The translations under genes and the position numbers were made by a program. Below, in pieces: positions 43,289-50,328 of a DNA stretch of 64,000 bases (the first letter of the stretch is position 1; every line of letters begins with the position of its first letter). The notes below the pieces were generated by a model. The model did not search any database. It saw nothing but the letters and a program-made list of their open reading frames with translations, and was not told the DNA's origin. Source of the DNA: an uncultured Lachnospiraceae bacterium (GTDB taxonomy: Bacteria; Bacillota; Clostridia; Lachnospirales; Lachnospiraceae); the NCBI GenBank assembly GCA_910579395.1, contig CAJTUC010000024.1, positions 1 through 64,000 of the forward strand. The letters run 5' to 3'.

Positions 43289-43734
43289 TTTTTCCTCCTG
43301 ACATTTCCTTTTTCTGTTAATTCCATATTTTCCTGCATTTTTTCAAGCACATCATGAAAAATCTTCAGTTCTTCCGCACCAATGCCCGTCGTCAGTCTCT
43401 TTTCCAGCAGAGCAGTATGGCGTTCAACCTGTTCTTTCATTGCCACCGTATGGCTGGTTGGAAGTATCTTTTTCAAACGGTCATCGCAGGAAACCTTTTC
43501 CCTGCGGATAAAATCCTGCGCCTCCATTTTTTTTAAAAGTGCGGAAACGGATGCGCTTCTTATATTCAGTTCCTCTTCTATATCCTTTTGATAGATTTCC
43601 CTGTCCGGATATGACACCAGGACAAAATTCAGGATTCGTGTCTGTGTATCACACCGCCCTGTTGTTGTATCAAAAACTCTTTTTATCTGATTGGCCAGCC
43701 CCAAAACAGAACCGGCACACCGCTTTCCATCCAT
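43273..43734 (-). CDS. MarR-family transcriptional regulator
   Basis: 153 residues. Winged helix: IYQKDIEEELNIRSASVSALLKKMEAQDFIRREKVSCDDRLKKILPT with the usual basic wing. First gene of the efflux operon and presumed repressor of it. The start ATG at 43734 has GAGAGTG about 6 bases upstream. The 150 bases ahead of it hold a CIRCE element and a groES-like start. Confidence 0.87.
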   Translation of the reverse strand: MDGKRCAGSVLGLANQIKRVFDTTTGRCDTQTRILNFVLVSYPDREIYQKDIEEELNIRSASVSALLKKMEAQDFIRREKVSCDDRLKKILPTSHTVAMKEQVERHTALLEKRLTTGIGAEELKIFHDVLEKMQENMELTEKGNVRRKKWIEQ

Positions 43735-43829
43735 ATATCATTTCACTCTCTTTAAACTGATGTTGAATAAGGCAGCCAGTTCACGTTCCAATCCATCACA
43801 GTCTCTGTCTTCTCTCGCCCTCCAAAGAT

Positions 43830-43859
43830 TTAGCTGCCTCCTAATGGTCTTAATTTCAT
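43830..43859 (-). pseudogene. groES 5' remnant (seven codons)
   Basis: ATG at 43859 encodes MKLRPLG, the usual beginning of GroES, followed by GS and a stop. It stands 27 bases after a perfect CIRCE element, exactly the groES arrangement. The rest of groES and groEL is absent; unrelated sequence leads into the MarR gene. Confidence 0.55.
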
Positions 43860-43886
43860 TCCTGTTTCCTGCCTTTCTATTTGTTG

Positions 43887-43913
43887 TTAGCACTCGCATT
43901 TGCCGAGTGCTAA
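43887..43913 (-). promoter_or_regulatory. CIRCE element (HrcA operator)
   Basis: Perfect TTAGCACTC-N9-GAGTGCTAA, identical to the consensus. A weak promoter (TTCACT, 18 bases, TTTAAT) lies just upstream on the minus strand. CIRCE normally precedes groESL or hrcA-grpE-dnaK. Here the first complete gene behind it is the MarR regulator of an efflux operon. Confidence 0.92.
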
Positions 43914-44007
43914 CCTTTGCAATACCTATTAAAACACATCTGCTCTTGAAAGTGAATTGAAAATATGGTATTATCAATGACAAAAATGCAATAATTGAGG
44001 TAGAATC

Positions 44008-44886
44008 ATGAACACAGACCAGTTAAAGAGCTTTATCCAGGTTGCTGAAAACCTGAATTTTGCAAGGGCTGCTGAAATTTTGAAGATCACCCAGTCAGCC
44101 GTATCCCGGCAGATCCACTCACTGGAAGACGAACTGGGGACAAAACTCCTGCACCGCACCACCCGGACGGTTACACTTACCCCTGCCGGAATCAGTTTTC
44201 TGGAAGACGCAAAAAATATCATGGGCAGGCTGGATGTGGCCCGGCAGAAAATACAGCACCACCAAAATACGAATATACAGGTTTTAACCATCGGCTGCCA
44301 GAACGAAGCCAATTTGGACCTGCTCTGCAAAATACTGAAAACCTGCCGGGAACAGATGCCGCAGCTTTATCCGTTTTTGAAAGTAATCCCACACAGGTCT
44401 ATTTTAAATCTCTTTTATCAGGATGAACTGGATCTGCTGTTTGGTTTCCAGGGTGATATCCCAATAAAGAGCGACACAATCTATAAAGAGTTATTCCGAA
44501 TACCCCTGTGCTGTATCGCTCCCGCTGCACATCCTTATGCTGCAAGGTCAGAGCTTGCAAAAGAGGAATTATACTTGGAGAATATTGTTGTCTGCAACTC
44601 CTATGCGATTCCTTCTAAAGTTGCGGAAATGCAAAATCAGGTTTCACAGCATATTCCACCGGAATCCACCTATATGTGTGAAAACCTGCAGGTGCTTCTT
44701 ACGCTTGTCAGGGCCGGCTACGGCTGCTCTGTCCTTCCGCAGATGAATTTTGTAAACTCGGATATTCGTGCAATTCCTTTAACAGGCAGTGAGCCTTTGT
44801 CCTATGGTGTCTTTTCTAAGAAAAGCTCCCAAAGCCCTCTTCTGAAAAAATTTATTTCCATTGTGACAAATATTTCCTACAGTTAA
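44008..44886 (+). CDS. LysR-family transcriptional regulator
   Basis: 292 residues. N-terminal helix-turn-helix MNTDQLKSFIQVAENLNFAR, ITQSAVSRQIHSLEDELGTKLLHR, then an effector-binding domain (about 90-290; LTIGCQNEANLDLL, RAGYGCSVLP). The ATG follows TTGAGGTAGAATC. Divergent from the MarR-efflux operon, but no plus-strand target gene follows: the next sequence is decayed. Effector unknown. Confidence 0.88.
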   Translation: MNTDQLKSFIQVAENLNFARAAEILKITQSAVSRQIHSLEDELGTKLLHRTTRTVTLTPAGISFLEDAKNIMGRLDVARQKIQHHQNTNIQVLTIGCQNEANLDLLCKILKTCREQMPQLYPFLKVIPHRSILNLFYQDELDLLFGFQGDIPIKSDTIYKELFRIPLCCIAPAAHPYAARSELAKEELYLENIVVCNSYAIPSKVAEMQNQVSQHIPPESTYMCENLQVLLTLVRAGYGCSVLPQMNFVNSDIRAIPLTGSEPLSYGVFSKKSSQSPLLKKFISIVTNISYS

Positions 44887-44950
44887 CAATCGCGCAGGAG
44901 GCTAACCATTCGTTGATCAGCCGTCCTCTCACCACTGTGAGTATAATGAA

Positions 44951-45403
44951 ATGATTTCGTTAAGACGGTTAGAAGCAGCGAAACAGGCTGCTGTTACGAT
45001 ATATGAGTTTTGTATGGAGTGTAAAATACCAGTGTTAATTTATGGCGATACAGCAGACCGATCACCGATAGAAAGAATGTCAGTGTATTCCTATATTGAC
45101 TGGGAAGAACCGGGACTAAATGATAAATATTCTCTTATGGCAATTCAGAGCCATAGTAATAACAGGGACAGAATAGCGCTTCGGATTCTTGCAGAAAAGC
45201 TGGTAAAGATGCCGCAGACAACAAAACTGTTGACTAGCGTCAGTGACGGACAGCCGAAAGCCATGTCGGATTATACCGGAAAAACAGCCATCGATGATAT
45301 GATAAAGCGAGGAGATGAAAATTATGGACTGCGCACCGTTTGGACATTGGAAAGATTGAAAATATTCAATTTTATGTCTGTCCGAACTGCGGAAACATTT
45401 TGA
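44951..45403 (+). pseudogene. Remnant of a CobT/NorD-like VWA-domain protein
   Basis: Plus-strand SLRRLEAAKQAAVTIYEFCM, CKIPVLIYGDTADRSPIERM, AIQSHSNNRDRIALRILAEKL, TKLLTSVSDGQPKAMSDYTGK follow the C-terminal VWA domain of cobaltochelatase CobT-like and NorD-like proteins. The N-terminal 300 or more residues and the MIDAS DxSxS start are missing, and the frame runs out of homology after about residue 115. No credible promoter. Confidence 0.65.
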
Positions 45404-45445
45404 CAAGTACAGGTAAAGCAGATATTTCTCTGAATTTCAACGTTT
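45340..45445 (+). pseudogene. Zinc-ribbon fragment
   Basis: In another frame the plus strand reads IENIQFYVCPNCGNILTSTG and then KADISLNF. The CxxCG zinc-ribbon half resembles small bacterial zinc-ribbon proteins; the second Cys pair is lost. It overlaps the end of the VWA remnant and runs into the convergent MATE gene. Confidence 0.4.
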
Positions 45446-45520
45446 CGAGGCTCAATCGCATTGCAGCCCTTGCTGCGAGCCTTAGAACTTCTCTTCACAC
45501 TTATCTTTCCCAAACATCGC

Positions 45521-46900
45521 TCATGAAGAAGAATCAGGCATCTCCCCACGAAGCCACTTCCCGCTCATGAACCGCATCGAGAAGATGAACGCTCTGACAA
45601 TCCAGTCCACGAATATTCCAATCCACACCCCCATCAGTCCAAAATGAAATACTCTTACGAGAAAAATGCAGAGCCCCACACGGCAGCACCACATACTGCT
45701 GACAGAAACGACCATAGAAAACTTAGCGTCACCGGCTGCCCTGAACCCGTAGGGCAAACCAAACGCGCCTACCCACACCAGCGGTTTTACGACCGTCATT
45801 GCGGCGACCATCTCAAAACACATCCTGGCCGCATCGGGCTCCATGCCGCTGATCCATGTCACCGGCTTTGTGACTGCGAGAACCAGATAACAGGATACCA
45901 GTACGCCTATCCATGCGATACCCATCAGTTTTACGACATAATATTTTGCTTCTTCTTTTCTGCGCGCGCCGATGCACTGTCCTGCTACCGTCATAAGCCC
46001 GATGCCCACGCTATTACTGAAAATGCCGTTTACCAATTCAAGAATATCTGTCATGGCCTGTGCCGATATTGCCACCGTTCCCATTGTCGAAACCGTGGAC
46101 TGGACAGCGAGTTTTCCGAACTGGAACATTCCGTTTTCAATGCCAGCAGGAACGCCGATCGCCATGATCGCCAAGATCAGCTTCATATCCGGGCGGATTT
46201 TGAAATAGTCCCTTACGATGATCGTCTGGCCCGGCTTTCTCAGGCAGTAATAAATCACAACGGTGCTGAAAACTCTTGAAAAAAGCGTTGCCAGCGCGGC
46301 GCCCATGACCCCCCACTGAAAACCATAGATGAAAAGGGCGTTTCCCGTAACGTTTATCATATTGGATACAACAGATACTTTCGTCGGAAACTTTGAATTG
46401 CCCGATGCCCTGTAAAATGCCGCTCCCGCACTGAACAACCCCAAAAAGGGATAGGAAATAACGGTTATCATAAAATAAAACAAAGCATTTTCCATAACGG
46501 AATCTTCAACCGTCCCGAATATCAGCCGCAGCAGCCGCTCCCCGCCTGCTATGCAAAAGAATGTAATCGAGAGCGAGATCACGAACACCGTAAGCACGAC
46601 CTGTCCCGCCGCCCGGCTGCTCTCCTTTTTGTTCCCGCTGCCGATATACCGGGAGCAGACAATCGCCGCACCGGCCGCAAGCGCCGAAAATATCTGTATG
46701 ACAAGATTATTGATCGAGTCCACAAGCGCCACCGCCGATATCGCTTCGCTGCCGACGGTCGAGACCATCATCGTATCCGCCATTCCCATCAGAGAGTTCA
46801 AAAACTGCTCTATGACAATCGGCAGAATCAGCCGGCATAAGGTCTTGTTGTCAAATAAAAGATTGTTCCAGTCGATTTGTTTTTTATCATATAATTTCAT
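45521..46900 (-). CDS. MATE-family efflux transporter
   Basis: 459 residues. KTLCRLILPIVIEQFLNSLMGMADTMM, then FSALAAGAAIVCSRYIGSGN, SNMINVTGNALFIYGFQWGVMGAAL, and NSVGIGLMTVAGQCIGARRKEEA mark a MATE pump with twelve helices. No good ribosome-binding site precedes the ATG. The promoter at 46908-46936 would start the RNA at or next to the ATG, so a leaderless message is likely. No linked regulator; the convergent neighbours on the plus strand are pseudogenes. Confidence 0.88.
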   Translation of the reverse strand: MKLYDKKQIDWNNLLFDNKTLCRLILPIVIEQFLNSLMGMADTMMVSTVGSEAISAVALVDSINNLVIQIFSALAAGAAIVCSRYIGSGNKKESSRAAGQVVLTVFVISLSITFFCIAGGERLLRLIFGTVEDSVMENALFYFMITVISYPFLGLFSAGAAFYRASGNSKFPTKVSVVSNMINVTGNALFIYGFQWGVMGAALATLFSRVFSTVVIYYCLRKPGQTIIVRDYFKIRPDMKLILAIMAIGVPAGIENGMFQFGKLAVQSTVSTMGTVAISAQAMTDILELVNGIFSNSVGIGLMTVAGQCIGARRKEEAKYYVVKLMGIAWIGVLVSCYLVLAVTKPVTWISGMEPDAARMCFEMVAAMTVVKPLVWVGAFGLPYGFRAAGDAKFSMVVSVSSMWCCRVGLCIFLVRVFHFGLMGVWIGIFVDWIVRAFIFSMRFMSGKWLRGEMPDSSS

Positions 46901-46907
46901 ACATAAT

Positions 46908-46936
46908 ATTTTATCCTAAATATCCGTTAAAAGCAA
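46908..46936 (-). promoter_or_regulatory. Promoter of the MATE gene, predicted leaderless
   Basis: Minus strand TTGCTT (46931-46936), 17-base spacer, TAAAAT (46908-46913). Only seven bases separate the -10 from the ATG. Confidence 0.6.
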
Positions 46937-47023
46937 TTAACTGCTGGTTCTCCAATTTTTCTCCAATTTTTCATTCTCTGACCATAATTTATTCTTTCTG
47001 CTCACTCTTTCCAAGAATTTCAA

Positions 47024-47035
47024 GAACATTTGTTC
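47024..47035 (+). promoter_or_regulatory. LexA (SOS) box of the Y-family polymerase operon
   Basis: Perfect GAAC-ATTT-GTTC, the Gram-positive LexA/DinR site. About 35 bases downstream is TGATATAATA, a -10 with a weak -35. The distance to the polymerase start is 123 bases. Confidence 0.82.
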
Positions 47036-47158
47036 GCAAAATTAGAGACTTTTTGTGTACAGCGTGATATAATAAATACATGCTTGCCAGATGGTGTCTG
47101 TCATACCGCACATACTATCAGGTAATTGCAATATGATTCAGAAAAGGAGGCAGATTCC

Positions 47159-48430
47159 GTGAAAGAACGCACATATCTCTGTATTGACTTAAAATCTTTT
47201 TATGCTTCGGTGGAATGCGCGGAGCGCGGACTGGATGCCATGACGACCAATCTGGTCGTTGCAGATATGTCGCGGACGGAAAAAACGATCTGCCTCGCTA
47301 TCACTCCGTCGATGAAAGCGCTGGGTATCCACAACCGATGCAGAATCTTTGAAATTCCGCCCCATATCAAATATATTGCCGCCACACCGCGGATGCAGCT
47401 CTATATCGATTATGCCGCCGAAATATACGGCATCTACCTGAAATATATTTCCAAAGACGATATCCACGTCTATTCCATTGACGAGGCCTTTATGGATGTG
47501 ACGGATTATCTGTCGATGTACCGGCTCTCCGCGAGAGAACTGGGAGCAAGAATTCTTAACGAGATTTACGAACAACTCCGCATTCACGCCACCTGCGGCA
47601 TCGGTACGAACCTTTATCTGGCAAAGGTTGCGCTGGATATCACGGCAAAACATTCTCCTGATTTTGTAGGAGAACTGACCGAACTGACTTACCGGGAAAC
47701 GCTCTGGAATCACAGGCCGCTGACCGACTTCTGGCGTATCGGCTCCGGAACCGCCAAAAAGTTAGCCGGCTATGGCATTCTTACCATGGGCGATATCGCT
47801 CATGCGGATGAAGATTTTCTATATCATTTATTCGGCATCGACGCCGAACTGCTCATCGACCATGCCTGGGGAATCGAGCCCACCGGTATTGCCGATATCA
47901 AATCTTATAAACCGGGCACAAACTGCCTTTCCAGCGGTCAGGTCCTGTCCTGTGATTATCCTTTTGAGGAGGGAAAACTGATTGTAAAGGAAATGATGGA
48001 CTTACTGTGCCTCGATATGGTGGAGAAAAAGCTCGTCACCCGCTCCGTTACCCTGCACGTCGGGTATGCCAACCGCCTGAACGTTCCTTCGGCCCACGGC
48101 ACAACATCGCTTGCCGATGAGACCAACTCCGACCTTTTGCTGATACCCGCCGTTACATCGCTTTATGAAAAAATCGTCAATCCGCAGTTTCCCATAAAGC
48201 GCGTCAACATAAGCTGCAATCATGTAGTCCCGGAAGAGTTCCACCAGTACAGCTTTTTTACGGATGCGGAAGAACTCGAAAAAAACCGGAAAGTACAGAA
48301 AGCCGTTATCAGTATCAAAAAGAAGTTCGGCAAAAACGCGATTCTAAAAGGCATGAATCTGGAAGAACATGCGACCACCAGAGAACGCAACACACAGATT
48401 GGAGGACATCGAAGTGGCGAAACGACCTAG
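47159..48430 (+). CDS. Y-family DNA polymerase (UmuC/DinB-like)
   Basis: About 423 residues from GTG at 47159 (AAAGGAGG 8 bases upstream). Catalytic motifs: CIDLKSFYASVECAERG (first metal Asp and steric gate Tyr/Phe) and VYSIDEAFMDVTDY (SxDE). They are followed by a helix-hairpin-helix thumb (WRIGSGTAKKLAGYGILTMGDIA) and a little-finger domain (about 240-350). Performs error-prone bypass of DNA damage. Of the UvrX/UmuC type usually followed by a YolD protein, as here. An SOS box lies upstream. Confidence 0.9.
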   Translation: MKERTYLCIDLKSFYASVECAERGLDAMTTNLVVADMSRTEKTICLAITPSMKALGIHNRCRIFEIPPHIKYIAATPRMQLYIDYAAEIYGIYLKYISKDDIHVYSIDEAFMDVTDYLSMYRLSARELGARILNEIYEQLRIHATCGIGTNLYLAKVALDITAKHSPDFVGELTELTYRETLWNHRPLTDFWRIGSGTAKKLAGYGILTMGDIAHADEDFLYHLFGIDAELLIDHAWGIEPTGIADIKSYKPGTNCLSSGQVLSCDYPFEEGKLIVKEMMDLLCLDMVEKKLVTRSVTLHVGYANRLNVPSAHGTTSLADETNSDLLLIPAVTSLYEKIVNPQFPIKRVNISCNHVVPEEFHQYSFFTDAEELEKNRKVQKAVISIKKKFGKNAILKGMNLEEHATTRERNTQIGGHRSGETT

Positions 48431-48743
48431 AAACAAAATGCCCATATCGGACAGGGCCAAACAGTTCATGCCTTTTGCTGCCTTAAAAGGTCTGCCGGAG
48501 GCGCTTTCCGTCAAAGAAAAAATCATCGTTCCCAAAATCGAACTATCGCCGGAAATGGCAGAAGAACTGGATTTGAAAATGCACCGGCTCGAACGCGGCA
48601 AAATCGCTGCGGTCGTATATTTCTGTAACGATGAATATCTGAAGCTATCCGGCATGGTCGCGCGGATTGACGAAACGAGCCGGATATTGCAGATCGTGAA
48701 TACGAAAATTCCGTTTGATGATATTCTTGATATAGAGTTGTAA
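48414..48743 (+). CDS. YolD-like protein
   Basis: 109 residues from GTG at 48414 (GGAGG 8 bases upstream), overlapping the polymerase end by 17 bases. KMPISDRAKQFMPFAALKGL and the C-terminal strand region (IARIDETSRILQIVNTKIPFDDILDIEL) are typical of YolD proteins, which pair with Y-family polymerases in Bacillota and are thought to play a UmuD-like accessory role. Confidence 0.85.
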   Translation: MAKRPRNKMPISDRAKQFMPFAALKGLPEALSVKEKIIVPKIELSPEMAEELDLKMHRLERGKIAAVVYFCNDEYLKLSGMVARIDETSRILQIVNTKIPFDDILDIEL

Positions 48744-48789
48744 AGTGCTTATGAGACATTCGCCTCTAATCTCTGCGCCTGTATTGCTC

Positions 48790-49220
48790 CGCCTTTTCAA
48801 CAAACACGGAATGATGCCGCTGTCCGAATACAATTTATCTACGGTAAAATAATCGCAGTCCGCCACATGCGGATAGCTGCCGTTATCTCTGGCAATCGGG
48901 ATTCTGTTTGTCACGGCAAGCGCGCTGTGCGGCAGAAGATAATCTTCTTTCACAAAATACTGAAAAATCTTTTCCCCTTTTATCCTGCCGAGCGAAACCG
49001 GAAACGGCGTATGATTGATGATAATACAGCCCGATAACCTTACCATCGTTCGGTTTCAGCTTCAGATAAACCACTTTCCCTGCTCGACAGGCAGATAGCC
49101 TGTCAGATACTCATATTTTTTGTTCTCCGCCTTCAATAAGGTAATACATTTCCCGTTGTCTTCAATAGAGGGATCCGGATGGAACCCCCGTAAAATGGGA
49201 TTCTGTATTTTTTCACTCAT
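48790..49220 (-). pseudogene. Decayed gene with a GH43-like N-terminus
   Basis: ATG at 49220 encodes MSEKIQNPILRGFHPDPSIE, the standard opening of GH43 beta-xylosidase-type enzymes (NP.L.GF.PDPS), but the frame diverges and stops after 52 residues at KWFI. Sequence further on in two other frames (SLGRIKGEKIFQYFVKEDYL, RIPIARDNGSYPHVADCDYF) is protein-like but unassigned. A ribosome-binding site (AGGAGGC) precedes the ATG. At least two frame changes are needed to read through. The stretch 48744-48790 shows nothing. Confidence 0.5.
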
Positions 49221-49231
49221 AGAAATGCCTC

Positions 49232-49269
49232 CTTTTGTACAGCATGCTTCTCTAGCTATTGTACAAAAG
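49232..49269. promoter_or_regulatory. Perfect 10-bp inverted repeat, candidate operator
   Basis: CTTTTGTACA (49232-49241) and TGTACAAAAG (49260-49269) flank 18 bases directly upstream of the decayed GH43-like gene. The left arm overlaps its ribosome-binding site. It may have been the operator of that gene. Confidence 0.4.
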
Positions 49270-49385
49270 AAGGCGGCTTCTTTAAATGAGATTTTTTTAG
49301 GAAAAAGTACTGTTTTTTAATTGTCTGTCAGACGTAATCTGTATCATAACTAAATTGTGAAATGGATTCCCTGATTAGCATCCAT

Positions 49386-49414
49386 TTTTGCATTCACGCC
49401 GCCAAAGTGTTATA
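49386..49414 (+). promoter_or_regulatory. Promoter of the sortase gene
   Basis: TTGCAT (49386-49391), 17-base spacer, TATAAT (49409-49414). The same hexamers and spacing occur at the promoter of the convergent surface-protein gene (54291-54319). Confidence 0.7.
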
Positions 49415-49504
49415 ATGAAAAATCAAAGATTTTTCATAGACGAATTTATTCGTCCTGCGAATATTGGCGCCAGGACGCTTTCAGCGTCAGCCCAATGTCG
49501 CAGG
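49413..49504 (+). other. Structured leader of the sortase mRNA
   Basis: Three consecutive hairpins follow the promoter: GAAAAATC / GATTTTTC with an AAA loop, GACGAAT / ATTCGTC, and a longer stem CCTGCGA / TCGCAGG (49454-49460 / 49498-49504) enclosing ATTGG / CCAAT and GACGCT / AGCGTC. The last closes just before the sortase coding start. No terminator-like U-tract is present. Confidence 0.55.
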
Positions 49505-49518
49505 CTAAGAGAAAAGGT

Positions 49519-50310
49519 ATGGTTGTTAATATGACAAAAAAATCGAGAAGAAAAAAATTTCCGCTCTGGCAGTCCATCGTTCTTGCCATCTGTGTTCCAA
49601 CTTTTTGCATTTCGACATTCCTTTTTTTCAACGATTTTTTTCAATATCGGGCAGAGGATCATGCCAATATAGAACTTTCACGGAAAATACGGGAGATACG
49701 AAGTGATTCCAAACCGGCTGCAGAAAAAGTTACCGATAAATTTGCGGAGTATGAAGCGTTATGGGCGCTTAATCACGATTTTGCCGGCTGGCTTTTTATA
49801 GAAGATACCAAAATAGATTATCCGGTCATGCACACACCGGATGACCCCGAATACTATCTTCACAGAGCCTTTGACCGCTCCGACGCCAGCAGCGGCAGCC
49901 TGTTCGCCGACGCCGCTTATTCTATGGATGGAGATTCTCTTTTGATCTATGGGCACCACATGAAGGACAACAGCATGTTCGGTTCCCTGACGGATTATCA
50001 ATCTTATGAATTTGCCAGGGAGCACCCCGTCATCCATTTTGATACGCTGACTGAGGAACGGGACTACGAAGTACTTGCCGCCTTCTATTGGGATCCGGTT
50101 CCCAGGCAGGAAAACGCACTGTTTCATTACTATGAATACCCCGAACTTTCCTCTCCGGAAATCTTTGAAGAGTATATTCGGCAGGTAAAGTCATATGCGC
50201 TTTATGACACAGGTGTCAGCACTGCCTGCGGGGATAAAATACTGACCCTTTCCACCTGCAGCTATCACACAAATAATGGCCGGTTCGTCGTGGTTGCTGT
50301 TTCTCACTGA
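49519..50310 (+). CDS. srtB: Class B sortase
   Basis: About 263 residues. N-terminal signal anchor (FPLWQSIVLAICVPTFCISTFLFF), then the sortase beta-barrel with catalytic His in LLIYGHHMKDNSMFG, Cys in LTLSTCSYHTNNGR and Arg in NGRFVVVA; the length and the TLSTC motif fit class B. A transpeptidase that attaches proteins to the cell wall outside the membrane. The start is uncertain: ATG at 49495, 49519 or 49531; ribosome-binding signals are weak (AAAAGG). The probable substrate is encoded convergently at 50329-54225. Confidence 0.88.
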   Translation: MVVNMTKKSRRKKFPLWQSIVLAICVPTFCISTFLFFNDFFQYRAEDHANIELSRKIREIRSDSKPAAEKVTDKFAEYEALWALNHDFAGWLFIEDTKIDYPVMHTPDDPEYYLHRAFDRSDASSGSLFADAAYSMDGDSLLIYGHHMKDNSMFGSLTDYQSYEFAREHPVIHFDTLTEERDYEVLAAFYWDPVPRQENALFHYYEYPELSSPEIFEEYIRQVKSYALYDTGVSTACGDKILTLSTCSYHTNNGRFVVVAVSH

Positions 50311-50328
50311 CAAACCGGCCAAATCGGC

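Noticed and set aside
43738..43983. 81-codon minus-strand frame ahead of MarR
   Set aside because: It reads through the promoter and the CIRCE element; no coding signal.
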